From positions 62,001 to 126,000 of the forward strand of contig NZ_FNAG01000008.1 in the NCBI RefSeq assembly GCF_900101825.1: a DNA stretch of 64,000 bases, given 5' to 3'. Below are positions 20,015-29,072 of this stretch, one piece after another (position 1 is the stretch's first letter; the number at the start of each line of letters is the position of its first letter). The notes beneath the pieces are model-generated. The model saw only the letters and a program-made list of their open reading frames with translations. It searched no databases and was not told the origin of the DNA. This DNA is from Aquimonas voraii (lineage in GTDB: Bacteria; Pseudomonadota; Gammaproteobacteria; Xanthomonadales; Xanthomonadaceae). A program made the translations under genes and the position numbers.

Positions 20015-20053
20015 AGCACACAGCGCCACCCGCGCCCAGCGCGATCTGTGTCC

Positions 20054-20815
20054 TCACTTCGGCGCCAGACGAATCGCCCCATCGACCCGGATGACCGAGC
20101 CGTTCATGTAGCTGTTCTGCAGGATGAAGGCGATGGCATCGGCGAATTCGTCCGGCCGGCCGAGACGGGACGGGAAGGGCACCTGCGCGCACAGCGAGGC
20201 ATAGACCTGCTCCGGCATGCCATCGACCATCGGCGTGTGGAACACACCCGGCGCCACCGTCATCACGCGGATGCCGACGCGAGCGAACTCGCGTGCCATC
20301 GGCAGGGTCATGCCGACCACGCCGCCCTTGCTGGCCGAGTAGGCGGCTTGGCCGATCTGGCCCTCATAGGCGGCGATCGAGGCGGTGTTGATGATCACGC
20401 CACGCTCGCCCTCGGCATTGGGCTCGTTCGTTTGCATCAGCGCAGCGGCCGCCTTGGCGACGTTGAAGCTGCCGATCAGGTTGACCCGCACCGTGGTCTC
20501 GAACTGCGACAGCGGCATCGGACCGTCCTTGCCGAGCACGCGGCCTGCGCCGAGGATGCCGGCGCAGTTGATCGCCGCATTCAGCCCGCCCAGCGCCTCG
20601 CGCGCCGCCGCCACCTGCGTGCTGATATCCGCCTCGTTGCTGACATCGGCGCGGAAGAAGTGCGCGCCCAGTTCGGCGGCCGCGGCCTGGCCGCGCTCTT
20701 CGCTCAAATCGAACAGCGCCAGCCTGGCACCCTGAGCCGCCAGATGGCGGGCGGCGGCAAGGCCGAGACCGCTGGCGCCGCCGGTGACGATGGCGCGGAC
20801 GTCGTTGAGCTGCAT
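20054..20815 (-). CDS. Short-chain dehydrogenase/reductase (3-hydroxyacyl-CoA dehydrogenase type II-like)
   Basis: A 253-residue classical SDR. The NAD(P) motif TGGASGLG is near the N-terminus with Asp in LFDLSEER (favouring NAD+), NCAGI is in the middle, and the catalytic Ser-Tyr-Lys is seen in NTASIAAYEG and YSASKGG. The pattern, including VAPGVFHTPMVDGMP, is like HSD17B10-type 3-hydroxyacyl-CoA dehydrogenases of beta-oxidation. The ATG at 20815 begins MQLNDVRAIVTGG. The gene stands alone, upstream and divergent from the kinase gene. Confidence 0.9.
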   Translation of the reverse strand: MQLNDVRAIVTGGASGLGLAAARHLAAQGARLALFDLSEERGQAAAAELGAHFFRADVSNEADISTQVAAAREALGGLNAAINCAGILGAGRVLGKDGPMPLSQFETTVRVNLIGSFNVAKAAAALMQTNEPNAEGERGVIINTASIAAYEGQIGQAAYSASKGGVVGMTLPMAREFARVGIRVMTVAPGVFHTPMVDGMPEQVYASLCAQVPFPSRLGRPDEFADAIAFILQNSYMNGSVIRVDGAIRLAPK

Positions 20816-21040
20816 GGGGGTTCCTCGTGGGTGGAAAGGGCGCAGATTGTAGGCGGGGCGCTGCGCCCGTGCCGGCTGGCGCCCATGCTCCATACGCCGG
20901 CGTGTGATCCGGGCCTGGCGCGGGTGCGTGGGGCGCCGGGCGAGGCGCCGGACCCGGGCGGCTGTCCAAACTGCGCAGCCCGGTGAACTTTTGCAACGGC
21001 AACCCGCGTATCCTCGCCGCCAGTCTGTCCACTGCCTCCC

Positions 21041-23374
21041 ATGGCCACCCCTACGCCCACGCCCGATCTCTCGCCCGACGAGTTGTCCGAGTTGTTGTCG
21101 GCCTACATGCCCGACATCCCCGGCTACCGCGTGCTGCGCCGCCTGGGGCAGGGCGGCATGTCCTATGTCTACCTCGGCGTGCAGGAGTCTTTGGACCGGC
21201 AGGTGGCGATCAAGGTCATCGCGCCGACCGCGCTGAAGGACGAGATCAGCAAGCTGCGCTTCGAGCGCGAGGCACGCACCATCGCCAAGCTGCAGCATCC
21301 CGCCATCGTCAGCATCCACGACGTCGGCCGCACCGAACTCGGCCTGCTCTACTACGTCATGCCCTTCCTGCCGCGCGGGCACCTGGGCCAGCGCGAGCTG
21401 ACCGAGGACGAACCTCGCCTGATCGCCATCCTGCGCGCCCTGCTGTGGGGGCTCGACTACGCCCACGAGCGCGGCGTGGTGCATCGGGACATCAAGTCCG
21501 AGAACGTGCTGTTCGACAACGTCGATCGCCCGCTGCTGACCGACTTCGGCATCGCCATGCATCGCGGCGACCGCAGCCGGGTCACCGACGGCGGTTTTGC
21601 GCTGGGCAGCGCCACGCACATGGCGCCGGAGCAGGCGCGCGGGGAAAAGGTCGACGGCCGGGCCGACCTCTACAGCATTGGTGTGCTGGCCTACGACAAG
21701 TTGATCGGCGAGCTGCCCTTCCAGGCGGAAGGGCCGCTGCAGATGGCGGTGCGCCATTCCGTCGATCCGATCCCGCGCCTGCCACCGCACAAGGCGCACT
21801 GGCAGGCCTTCATCGACCGCGCCCTGGCGAAGATGCCGGACGCCCGCTTCGGCAGCGCCCAGGAAATGATGGCCGCGCTCGATCGCATCGAGCAGGCGCG
21901 GCTGGAGGCCGGTGCGCCCGCACTGCCGCCGGACGAGACCATCACCGCACCCCGCGCCGCGCTGCCGGCGGCCCCCAAGCGTGCGATCAACCCGCTGTTC
22001 GTCGCGAGTGCCGCCCTCGTGGTGCTGGTGCTGGCCCTGGTCGTGGCCTGGCAGGCCTGGAACCAGCGCGGCAGTACCGCGGCGGTGGTCGACGCCATCG
22101 AGGCGATTGCCGAGCCTGCCGCCACGCCCACGCGGGCAGCTCTGCCTGCACCGGAATCTGCAGGCAGCGAGGCGCCGGCCCAAGCTCAGATCACACCCGC
22201 GACGCTGCCCGCGCAGACGCCGGCGACCGCCCTGCCGTCGGCGGGTCCCGTCGATGTCGAGGGCTTGCCGGAGCTGTCCGCCGGCGAGCCGCTGGAGGCG
22301 GCCGAGACCGCGGATGCCGGCATCGATCCCGCCATCGCCGCGCTGCCGCCGGTGCAGCAGGCCCTGCATTTCGCCGGGCTGCAGATCCGCCAGCGCCGCC
22401 TCACACAGCCGCCGGGTGCCAATGCCCACGAATCGCTGCTGCGCGCGCAGGCGCTGGGGGCCGAGGCGCGCGAGCTCTCCCGGCTGGGCGAAGCCTGGCT
22501 GGCCGCGGCGCAGCCCTACGTCGAGAAGAGTTTCGCTGCCGGCGCGGCCGAACCCGATCGCCGGCTGCACGAGGCCGCGCTGCGGCTGGCGCAGGCGCTG
22601 TCGCTGGCCGACAGCGAGGCTTGGCAAACGCTGCAGCAGGCGCCGCGCGAGTGGCTGCGCGAGCGCCTGCGCGCCGCACACACGGCCGGCGATGTCGAGG
22701 CGCTGCGCGCCGCGCGGGCACAGGCGCAGACCCTGTCGATCGCCGCGGCTGCGCTCGAGCCCGAGTGGTCGCGGGGGATCGTGCAGGCGCGCGTCGGCCA
22801 GCGGCTCGCGGGCACCCCCGCCCAGCAGCTGCTGCGCCTGCCGCAGGGCGAGCGTCCGGGCCTCGCGGGCTTCGTCGAGCCGATCAGCCGTAGCGACTAC
22901 GCGCGCTTCGTGGCCGCCACCGGGCGAGCTGCCGCCAGCTGCAAGATCCGCAGTGCCGCTTTCAATCTGCGCAAGCGACGCTGGGACGCGCCGGGCTTCG
23001 ACCAGGCCGCCGCGGAGCCGGTGGTCTGCGTCAGCCTGGCGGATGCCGAGGCCTACGCGCAGTGGCTGGGCCAGCAGGAAGGCCGGCGCTACCGCCTGCC
23101 CGTGGCGCAGGAGTGGCAGGGTCTGCCGGTGGCTGCGGCGGCCGAGGCCTGTCGGACCCAGCCGGCGACTTGCGCCCGCCCGGACCAGGTGCGCGAGTGG
23201 AGCGCGCCCTGCGCCGATGGCTGCGCGCGCCAACCTCTGCTGGGCTTTGGGCGTCGTGAGGCCGAACAGCCGGAGCGCGAGCGCGAGGCGGCGGTGGATC
23301 CCGCGCATGGCTACGACGATGTCGGCTTCCGTCTGGTGCGCGAGGTCAACCGCGCGGAGCTTGAGCAGCGCTAA
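21041..23374 (+). CDS. Membrane Ser/Thr protein kinase with C-terminal FGE-sulfatase-like domain
   Basis: A 777-residue protein. The kinase domain (about residues 28-290) is intact: glycine loop LGQGGMSYVYLG, Lys58 in VAIKVI, catalytic HRDIKSENV, DFGIA and MAPEQARGEK. One membrane helix (about 320-342) separates it from an Ala/Pro-rich linker and helical region. The last 170 residues resemble a formylglycine-generating-enzyme domain (EPISRSDYARFVAATGRA, VVCVSLADAEAYAQWLG, RYRLPVAQEW, DVGFRLVRE) but lack the usual GNVWEW and RGG blocks, so it is probably a sensor rather than an enzyme. No phosphatase partner is nearby. Confidence 0.88.
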   Translation: MATPTPTPDLSPDELSELLSAYMPDIPGYRVLRRLGQGGMSYVYLGVQESLDRQVAIKVIAPTALKDEISKLRFEREARTIAKLQHPAIVSIHDVGRTELGLLYYVMPFLPRGHLGQRELTEDEPRLIAILRALLWGLDYAHERGVVHRDIKSENVLFDNVDRPLLTDFGIAMHRGDRSRVTDGGFALGSATHMAPEQARGEKVDGRADLYSIGVLAYDKLIGELPFQAEGPLQMAVRHSVDPIPRLPPHKAHWQAFIDRALAKMPDARFGSAQEMMAALDRIEQARLEAGAPALPPDETITAPRAALPAAPKRAINPLFVASAALVVLVLALVVAWQAWNQRGSTAAVVDAIEAIAEPAATPTRAALPAPESAGSEAPAQAQITPATLPAQTPATALPSAGPVDVEGLPELSAGEPLEAAETADAGIDPAIAALPPVQQALHFAGLQIRQRRLTQPPGANAHESLLRAQALGAEARELSRLGEAWLAAAQPYVEKSFAAGAAEPDRRLHEAALRLAQALSLADSEAWQTLQQAPREWLRERLRAAHTAGDVEALRAARAQAQTLSIAAAALEPEWSRGIVQARVGQRLAGTPAQQLLRLPQGERPGLAGFVEPISRSDYARFVAATGRAAASCKIRSAAFNLRKRRWDAPGFDQAAAEPVVCVSLADAEAYAQWLGQQEGRRYRLPVAQEWQGLPVAAAAEACRTQPATCARPDQVREWSAPCADGCARQPLLGFGRREAEQPEREREAAVDPAHGYDDVGFRLVREVNRAELEQR

Positions 23375-23535
23375 GCCCGGGGGCGTGCCTGCGCTGGCAC
23401 GCGCGCGCCGATGAGGAAACCTCTGGCCGCCGCGCGGCTTTCGCTGCGAGGAACCACCAGGATCAGTCGTCGCGGATTGGATACGCCAACGCGCCGCACG
23501 TCGCGCGTGACGGCGCCGCGCCGCTTGGCGGTGGG

Positions 23536-24228
23536 TCAGGCCAGGGCCCAGTCCAGCGCGGCCTCGACATGCAGCGCCGCGGTATCGAACAGCGGTGCGG
23601 GCACATCGCCGGGCCCCAGCAGAAGACCGATCTCGGTGCAGCCCAGGATCACGCCCTCGCAGCCGCGAGCCAGAAGATCCGCGCAGACCTCGCGGTACCG
23701 CGCGCGCGAACTCTCTTCGATGCGGCCCAAGCACAGCTCATCGAAGATCACCCGATCGATCCCGTCCTGCGCGGCCTCGTCCGGCACCTCAACCACGAGC
23801 CCGAAGCGCTCGTGCAGGCGCTCGCGGTAGAAAGCCTCGCGCATGGTGAAGCGGGTGCCGAGCAGGGCCACGCGCTGCAGGCCCGCAGCGCGGATGGCCG
23901 CCCCAGCGGCATCGGCGATGTGCAGAAGGGGCAGGGTGCAGCGCGCTTCGATGGCCGGCGCGACCTTGTGCATGGTGTTGGTGCACAGCAGCAGGCCTTC
24001 GGCGCCGGCGCGCTGCAGGCCGAGTGCGGCCTCGGCCAGCACCTCGCCTGCCTGCATCCAGTCGCCCGTGCGCTGCAGGGCTTCGATGCCGGCGAAGTCG
24101 ACGCTGTGCAGCAGCAGCTCGGCCGAATGCAGCCCACCCAGACGTGCACGCACGCCTTCGTTGAGGGCCCGGTAGTAGAGCGCGGTGGACTCCCAGCTCA
24201 TGCCGCCGATCAGGCCGAGTCTGCGCAT
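23536..24228 (-). CDS. Aspartate/glutamate racemase family protein
   Basis: A 230-residue Asp/Glu racemase-type protein. The start LGLIGGMSWEST is the family signature, and the two catalytic-type Cys are in LLLCTNTMHK and VILGCTEIGLLL. Cofactor-independent amino-acid racemases of the YgeA type have this layout and length. The actual substrate may be aspartate, glutamate or another D/L pair. No cell-wall or amino-acid operon surrounds it. Confidence 0.88.
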   Translation of the reverse strand: MRRLGLIGGMSWESTALYYRALNEGVRARLGGLHSAELLLHSVDFAGIEALQRTGDWMQAGEVLAEAALGLQRAGAEGLLLCTNTMHKVAPAIEARCTLPLLHIADAAGAAIRAAGLQRVALLGTRFTMREAFYRERLHERFGLVVEVPDEAAQDGIDRVIFDELCLGRIEESSRARYREVCADLLARGCEGVILGCTEIGLLLGPGDVPAPLFDTAALHVEAALDWALA

Positions 24229-24433
24229 GCGGTGTGTCTCTGCGTGGCGTGGGTCAGGCAGTGTGCCGCAGTCGACGGTGTGTTGGAGCGCGGCGCTCCG
24301 AACGGCCCCTCATCCGGCGCTGCGCGGCAGCGTCTCCCGCGGGGAGAAGGGCAGCGGGCTTCAGCGCGGCGCTTGATTCGAGGGTGCTGCCCGCACCACA
24401 CCTCACACTCCAAGACACACTCGAGGACGCAGG

Positions 24434-24490
24434 CCACGCCACGCCACGCCATACGCCATACGCCATACGCCATACGCCATACGCCATACG
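24434..24490. repeat. CCACG x3 followed by CCATACG x6 tandem repeat
   Basis: Three perfect 5-bp CCACG units (24434-24448) run directly into six perfect 7-bp CCATACG units (24449-24490). The two unit types look related by insertion of AT. Such a pure array is prone to slipped-strand copy change. Confidence 0.9.
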
Positions 24491-24512
24491 ACGCGCGACG
24501 CACGACTTGCGC

Positions 24513-24561
24513 GGGAAGAGGGAAGAGGGAAGGGGGAAGGGGGAAGAGGGAAGAGGGAAGA
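24513..24561. repeat. GGGAAGA/GGGAAGG 7-bp tandem repeat, seven copies
   Basis: Seven head-to-tail 7-mers; copies 1, 2, 5, 6 and 7 are GGGAAGA and copies 3 and 4 are GGGAAGG. It is a purine-only strand, 22 bp after the CCATACG array. It is noncoding as far as I can see. Confidence 0.9.
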
Positions 24562-24706
24562 CGCGCGAGTAACGAGGCACGGCGCTAAGCGCTCAGCGCT
24601 CGATGCCCAGCGCGCTGCGCACCGCGCAGGCAGCACCCGCAGCCGCGCTCGGCCCCGACGCCACAACGCGCTAGCCTTGTCGCCTGCCCACTGCCGAACC
24701 CGAGCC

Positions 24707-25384
24707 ATGTGCGGTCGCTACACCAACGCCACGACCTGGGCCGAGGTCCATGCCGCGGCGACGCCGCTGCCGATGATCGAGCCGGAAGCACCGCCCGGCA
24801 TCGAGCTCAACATCGCGCCGACCGCGCTGGCCTGGGTGCTGCGGCCCGATGCCGAGGGCGTGCTGCGCGCTGCGCGCCTGCGCTGGGGCTTGGTGCCGGC
24901 GTGGTCGGAGACCTCGTCAACAAAGTTCTCGTCCTTCAATGCGCGCGTTGAAAGCGTCGCCGAGAAGCCGGTGTTCCGCGGTGCCTTCCGCACGCGGCGC
25001 TGCCTGGTGCCGGCCTCGGGCTGGTACGAGTGGCGCGAGGAGGCCGGCCGCAAGGTCCCGCACCTGTTCGAGCCCGCAGCCGGCGGGGCCCTGCTGTTCG
25101 CCGGCCTGTGGGAGCGCTGGCAGCGCGGCGACGCGGCGGTCGAGAGCTTCACGATTCTCACGTGCGATGCGCGCGGGCAGGTCGCCGAGGTGCACGACCG
25201 CATGCCGGTGCTGGTCGCACACGAGCAGGCGCGGCACTGGTTGGATCTGTCCCTGCTTGAAGCCGAAGCCTTCGCACTTTCGCTGCAGACGCCTGTGCTG
25301 AAAGTCGAGCGCGGGCGAGCGCCGCCCGCTTCGCCCCGCAGGTCGCGTTCGGCACCCCTACCCGAGCAGCCTGGCCTGTTCTGA
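24707..25384 (+). CDS. SOS response-associated peptidase (YedK/HMCES family)
   Basis: A 225-residue SRAP-domain protein. The ATG at 24707 was chosen because the mature enzyme must begin Met-Cys: MCGRYT places catalytic Cys2 at the new N-terminus, which forms a thiazolidine cross-link with abasic sites in single-stranded DNA. Other family landmarks are [41 protein letters not shown] and VHDRMPVLV (active-site His). The C-terminal tail is short and basic. An upstream in-frame ATG at 24677 is rejected. Confidence 0.93.
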   Translation: MCGRYTNATTWAEVHAAATPLPMIEPEAPPGIELNIAPTALAWVLRPDAEGVLRAARLRWGLVPAWSETSSTKFSSFNARVESVAEKPVFRGAFRTRRCLVPASGWYEWREEAGRKVPHLFEPAAGGALLFAGLWERWQRGDAAVESFTILTCDARGQVAEVHDRMPVLVAHEQARHWLDLSLLEAEAFALSLQTPVLKVERGRAPPASPRRSRSAPLPEQPGLF

Positions 25385-25471
25385 GCCTCAGCCGGGCTGC
25401 CGCGCTTGCGGTGCTGCTCGGCCTGCACCACCATCCGCGCCCCGCATCGCCCGCATTCCAAGGAAACCGCC

Positions 25472-25954
25472 ATGTTCCGCATCGGCACCGGCTACGACGT
25501 CCACGCCTTCGGCCCCGGCGAGTTCGTGACTCTCGGCGGCGTGCGCATCGCCCATGGACGCGGCCTCGTCGCCCACTCCGATGGCGACGTGCTCATCCAT
25601 GCCCTGTGCGATGCCCTGCTCGGCGCGCTGGCGCTGGGCGATATCGGCAAGCATTTCCCGCCCTCCGACGACCGCTGGAAGGGCGCGGACAGCCGCGATC
25701 TGCTGCGCGCCGTGCGGGCGATGCTGAAGGCGCGCGGCTGGGCAGTGGTGAATGTCGACAGCGTCGTGGTCTGCGAGCGGCCCAAACTGCTGCCGCACAT
25801 CGAGGCCATGCGCGCGAACCTGGCGGCGGATCTCGGCATCGAAGCCGATGCCGTCAGCGTCAAGGCCACCACCAGCGAGAAGCTCGGCTTCACCGGTCGC
25901 GAGGAAGGCATCGCCGCCCAGGCCGTGGCCCTGCTGCAGAAGGCGGGCGCATGA
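25472..25954 (+). CDS. ispF: 2-C-methyl-D-erythritol 2,4-cyclodiphosphate synthase
   Basis: A 160-residue IspF of the MEP isoprenoid pathway, which converts CDP-ME-2-phosphate to MEcPP. Metal ligands are in GYDVHAF (Asp, His) and [17 protein letters not shown], and [11 protein letters not shown] and the [17 protein letters not shown] tail are standard. The ATG follows AAGGA by 7 nt. It overlaps truD by 4 nt, a common ispF-truD arrangement in gammaproteobacteria. Confidence 0.96.
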   Translation: MFRIGTGYDVHAFGPGEFVTLGGVRIAHGRGLVAHSDGDVLIHALCDALLGALALGDIGKHFPPSDDRWKGADSRDLLRAVRAMLKARGWAVVNVDSVVVCERPKLLPHIEAMRANLAADLGIEADAVSVKATTSEKLGFTGREEGIAAQAVALLQKAGA

Positions 25955-26991
25955 GCGCGGTGCCGGAGCGGCCGCGTGCGCTGGGCGATGCGGTGCTGAG
26001 CGCGCGCATCCGTGAGCGGCCTGAGGATTTCCGCGTCGACGAGGTGCTGGGCTTCGCCCCCGGTGGCGGCGGTGAGCACCTGTTCGTTTGCATCGAGAAA
26101 CGTCAGGCCAACACCGGCTGGATCGCCAAGCAGCTGGCCAAGTGGGCCGGTATCGCGCCGATGGGCGTGGGCTATGCGGGGCTCAAGGATCGCCACGCGG
26201 TGACCCGCCAGTGGTTCAGCCTGCACCTGCCCAAGCGCATCGCCCCGGCCACCGCGTTTGAAGACGCCGAGGCCGTGCTGATCGAACAGGCCTGGCACAA
26301 CCGCAAGCTGCCGCGCGGGGCGCTGAAGGGCAACCGCTTCCACTTGCGCCTGCGCGGGGTCGACGGCGCCCGCGAGGCCATCGAACAGCGCCTCGCCGAC
26401 ATCGCCGCGCGCGGCGTACCCAACTACTTCGGCGCGCAGCGCTTCGGTCGCGACGGCCGCAACCTGCAGGCCGCGGAAGCGATGTTCGCCGGCCGCCGCG
26501 TCGACCGCGATGAGCGCTCGATCCTGCTGTCGTCGGCGCGCTCGGCGATCTTCAACGCCGTGCTCGCTGCGCGCGTGCAGCGCGGTGACTGGGACCGGCT
26601 GGTCGAGGGCGAGGTCTGCATGCTCGACGGCAGCCACAGCGTGTTCGGGCCCGAGCCGATCACGCCCGACCTCGTCGAGCGCGCGCAGCGCATGGACATC
26701 CATCCGACCGGGCCGCTGTGGGGCAGCGGCGCCCTGCGCTGTGCCGGCGGACTTGCCGAACTGGAGACGGACTGCGCGACGCAGTTCGAGGCGCTGCGCG
26801 CGGGACTGGAATCCGTTGACCTCAAGCAGGAGCGCCGCGCGCTGCGGCTGCCGGTGCGCGAGCTCCAGTGGCGCTTCGAGGACGCGCAGACCTTGGAGAT
26901 CGCGTTCTTCCTGCCGGCCGGCGCGTTCGCGACCAGCGTGCTGGAAGCGCTGGGCGAGATCACCGATGTCGCAGGGCGGGGCGGGGAGTAG
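25951..26991 (+). CDS. truD: tRNA pseudouridine(13) synthase TruD
   Basis: A 346-residue TruD. The catalytic Asp is in [10 protein letters not shown], and the family blocks [38 protein letters not shown] and [15 protein letters not shown] are visible. It isomerises U13 in tRNA(Glu). Coupled to ispF by ATGA. The usual downstream surE and pcm genes are absent; a repeat-bearing gap follows instead. Confidence 0.95.
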   Translation: MSAVPERPRALGDAVLSARIRERPEDFRVDEVLGFAPGGGGEHLFVCIEKRQANTGWIAKQLAKWAGIAPMGVGYAGLKDRHAVTRQWFSLHLPKRIAPATAFEDAEAVLIEQAWHNRKLPRGALKGNRFHLRLRGVDGAREAIEQRLADIAARGVPNYFGAQRFGRDGRNLQAAEAMFAGRRVDRDERSILLSSARSAIFNAVLAARVQRGDWDRLVEGEVCMLDGSHSVFGPEPITPDLVERAQRMDIHPTGPLWGSGALRCAGGLAELETDCATQFEALRAGLESVDLKQERRALRLPVRELQWRFEDAQTLEIAFFLPAGAFATSVLEALGEITDVAGRGGE

Positions 26992-27110
26992 TCGCGGGCA
27001 TCGCCGGCGCCGTGTGCGCTCGCGGTAGCGGGAGCGGCGTTGGAACACGCCGGCAGCTCGCTGCGGCGCGACGCGCGTGTGCTTGCCGGGTGCTCGGGAA
27101 GCTGGAGTCC

Positions 27111-27167
27111 ATGGTGGGCCGGGGCCCACCCTATGAACCGCGTCAATAGGATGGGCCCTGGCCCACC
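27111..27167. repeat. Inverted pair of GGTGGGCC REP-like palindromes
   Basis: ATGGTGGGCC-GG-GGCCCACCCTAT (27111-27134) is followed 11 nt later by ATAGGATGGGCCCTGGCCCACC (from 27146), an inverted near-copy. Related copies lie at 28881-28910 and about 29017-29065, on the other side of the amidohydrolase gene. The surrounding 318-bp gap (26992-27309) shows no gene. Confidence 0.75.
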
Positions 27168-27309
27168 GCAGCTCGACGCCCGCCTCGGTTGCATCACGCC
27201 ACGCGCGTGGCGTCGCCAGTCGCGGCGGGCGCTCAGGCGTCTCTGAAGGCTTGCTCTCGGGGCGAAACGCGCGCCCCGTTGTCGCGGTGGATCGCGCTGA
27301 TCAAAGCGG

Positions 27310-28788
27310 CTACCCACCCCAGGCCAGAAAGTTCATGAACTCGCGCCGCGTCTTCGGCCCGTAGGTGCGGAAGGCCGGGTCCGGCGCGTTGCGGTAGTTC
27401 GCGCGCGCGGCGGTCACGGCGTCGCCCTTGATGTGCCTATCGAGCACGTCCTGTGGCACGCGGTAGATCTTCAGCGCATTGAGCCCGAACACCTGCGCGC
27501 GCATCTCCGGTGTGATTGCCGGGTAGCCGTAGCGCTCTTGGAACTCCTCGCTGATCTGGAAGCTGCGGAAGGCCTGGATCTGGTCCTGCGGGCTGCCGTA
27601 CCAGATCGAATCGGTGCCCCATAGAACATTGCCGGCGCCAAGGTGCTTGAACAGCTTGCCCAGCGCGTGCGCGGCCGAGTCCGGATCGCGCATCAGGAAG
27701 CGCCAGGTCGAGCCCAGCTCCGCGTACACGTTGCTGCCCGGCCCCAGACCCGCCGCCATCACCGAGGTGATCAGCGCATCGATGCCGTCCGTGCGCTGCG
27801 GGTCGTAGGGGCCTTCCGCTTTGTCGGTGACGAAGCCCGAGTGGTAGATGAGGAAGTTCACGTCGGGATAGCGCTTGGCGACGCGGCCGATGTCGGCGCA
27901 GGTGCTGTGCTCGTAGCTGCGCGGGCCAAACGGCAGGCCCTTGTGGATGGCGATATTGCGCACGTCGAGTCGGCGCGCTTCCTCGATCATGGCCAGGCCG
28001 ACATCGTCGTCCATCCAGAAGCCGGCCGAGCCGTCCGGGCCCCACTGGGTGTAGGTCTTCCAGGCGCTGATGCCGAACTCGCGCGCCAGCCGCTCCATGT
28101 CCTCGATGTCGTGCTTCTGGTTGGGGTTGACGCGACCGTGCAGGAACAGCCGATGCGTGCCCTGCATCGTCTCGACGATGCGCGCGGTGGCGGCGGCCTC
28201 CTCGATGGTCAGCGGCTCGCCCTCGCGGGTGCTGGGCACGAAGCTCAGCACCATCAGGTCGGTGTCGGAGTCCATGAAGATGTCGCGCAGGAAGGCATCC
28301 GGCCCGAAGCACTGCAGACGGTCGAGATTGCCCGGCAGCGAGGCCGCGGCGCAGCTCTGCGCCTCGAAGCTGGCCAGCGGGCGTGCGCCCTCCGGCAGGC
28401 GCCGCGTCCAGGCCCCGGTCGGGTTCACGAAGTGGCCCTGCACATCGAAGATGAACTCGTTGCCCGCCAGCACCGACTGCGCGGCGGCTTCGTCGAGCGC
28501 GGCCTCGGTCGGCAGCGCGTAATGGCCGCCGGTCTTGCCGGTGGCGGCGAAGGCCGCGTTCATGGCCAGCAGGGTGCTGGCCGCACCGCAGGCCGAGATC
28601 ATGAACTCGCGCCGCCGCAGACCCAGACGCCTCGCGTGTTTCGTGGCCTGTTCCAGGGCCAGGCGGTTCGCATACAGGTGATGCGGTGCCAGCGGCACCG
28701 GCACGAACTCGCCGTTGCTGGCGCTGTCCAGCTTGATCGGCAGGCGCAGACCCTCCGGATCCTGGTTGCTCGGTGTGCGCTTGGACAT
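27310..28788 (-). CDS. Tat-type amidohydrolase (COG2159, TIM-barrel)
   Basis: A 492-residue protein of the amidohydrolase-2 type. An N-terminal stretch of about 58 residues precedes a twin-arginine-like signal (GLRRREFMISACGAASTLLA). The barrel follows, with FDVQGHFVNP (metal His), FLHGRVNP, AWKTYTQWG, AIHKGLP, FLIYHSG and VLWGTDSIWYG (metal Asp). Family members are decarboxylases or hydrolases acting on aromatic or lactone substrates; the substrate here is unknown. The ATG at 28788 gives MSKRTPSNQDPEG. The gene is bracketed by GGTGGGCC repeats, possibly marking an inserted block. Confidence 0.8.
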   Translation of the reverse strand: MSKRTPSNQDPEGLRLPIKLDSASNGEFVPVPLAPHHLYANRLALEQATKHARRLGLRRREFMISACGAASTLLAMNAAFAATGKTGGHYALPTEAALDEAAAQSVLAGNEFIFDVQGHFVNPTGAWTRRLPEGARPLASFEAQSCAAASLPGNLDRLQCFGPDAFLRDIFMDSDTDLMVLSFVPSTREGEPLTIEEAAATARIVETMQGTHRLFLHGRVNPNQKHDIEDMERLAREFGISAWKTYTQWGPDGSAGFWMDDDVGLAMIEEARRLDVRNIAIHKGLPFGPRSYEHSTCADIGRVAKRYPDVNFLIYHSGFVTDKAEGPYDPQRTDGIDALITSVMAAGLGPGSNVYAELGSTWRFLMRDPDSAAHALGKLFKHLGAGNVLWGTDSIWYGSPQDQIQAFRSFQISEEFQERYGYPAITPEMRAQVFGLNALKIYRVPQDVLDRHIKGDAVTAARANYRNAPDPAFRTYGPKTRREFMNFLAWGG

Positions 28789-28880
28789 GGCGATGGCTCC
28801 GTCTGGCGGGAGCCCCATTGCCGCGCCGATCGCGCTGCAGCAGCCAGTGTCGATGGTCCCGGGTTCGCAAACCCGCCCTT

Positions 28881-29065
28881 CATGGGCTGGGACCTGGCCC
28901 ACCATGGGCTTGACGCTGGCCCGGTGCATAGGGCGATCGAGGGGGGATGTCGACGTCAACACGTCGCGCCTATCGTCGGGACTTCGATTCCGGTTGGTCG
29001 GAGATTTCAGCCATGGGCGGGGTGGGGCCCACCCAACACGCCCGTCGGTGGACCAAGGCCCACCT
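28881..29065. repeat. Further GGTGGGCC REP-like palindromes
   Basis: CATGGGCTGGGACCTGGCCC continuing into ACCATGGGCT (28881-28910), and GGGGTGGGGCCCACCC with a second GGACCAAGGCCCACC copy (about 29017-29065), repeat the palindromic core seen at 27111-27167. The second cluster ends just before the pgaD stop codon and may act as its terminator. The rest of the gap from 28789 has no visible gene. Confidence 0.65.
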
Positions 29066-29072
29066 TGTGGAC

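Larger units (their letters stand above)
24229..24706. other. 478-bp intergenic region with REP-like and simple repeats
   Basis: No gene is supported. A REP-like palindrome lies at about 24300-24360 (CCCCTCATCCGGCGC, then TCTCCCGCGGGGAGA). Downstream are two neighbouring 7-bp tandem repeats, listed separately. The region between 24562 and 24706 should contain the promoter of the SOS-peptidase gene; no LexA box was recognised. Confidence 0.5.

Noticed and set aside
20816-23734. Very long minus-strand open frame (over 1,200 codons) continuing upstream of the SDR gene
   Set aside because: It is antisense to the intact kinase gene, has no family features, and is explained by GC-rich codon bias. 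The SDR starts at 20815 with its own N-terminal Rossmann motif.
24434-24561. CRISPR-like array
   Set aside because: Units are 5-7 bp with no spacers, so these are simple tandem repeats; no cas genes are present.
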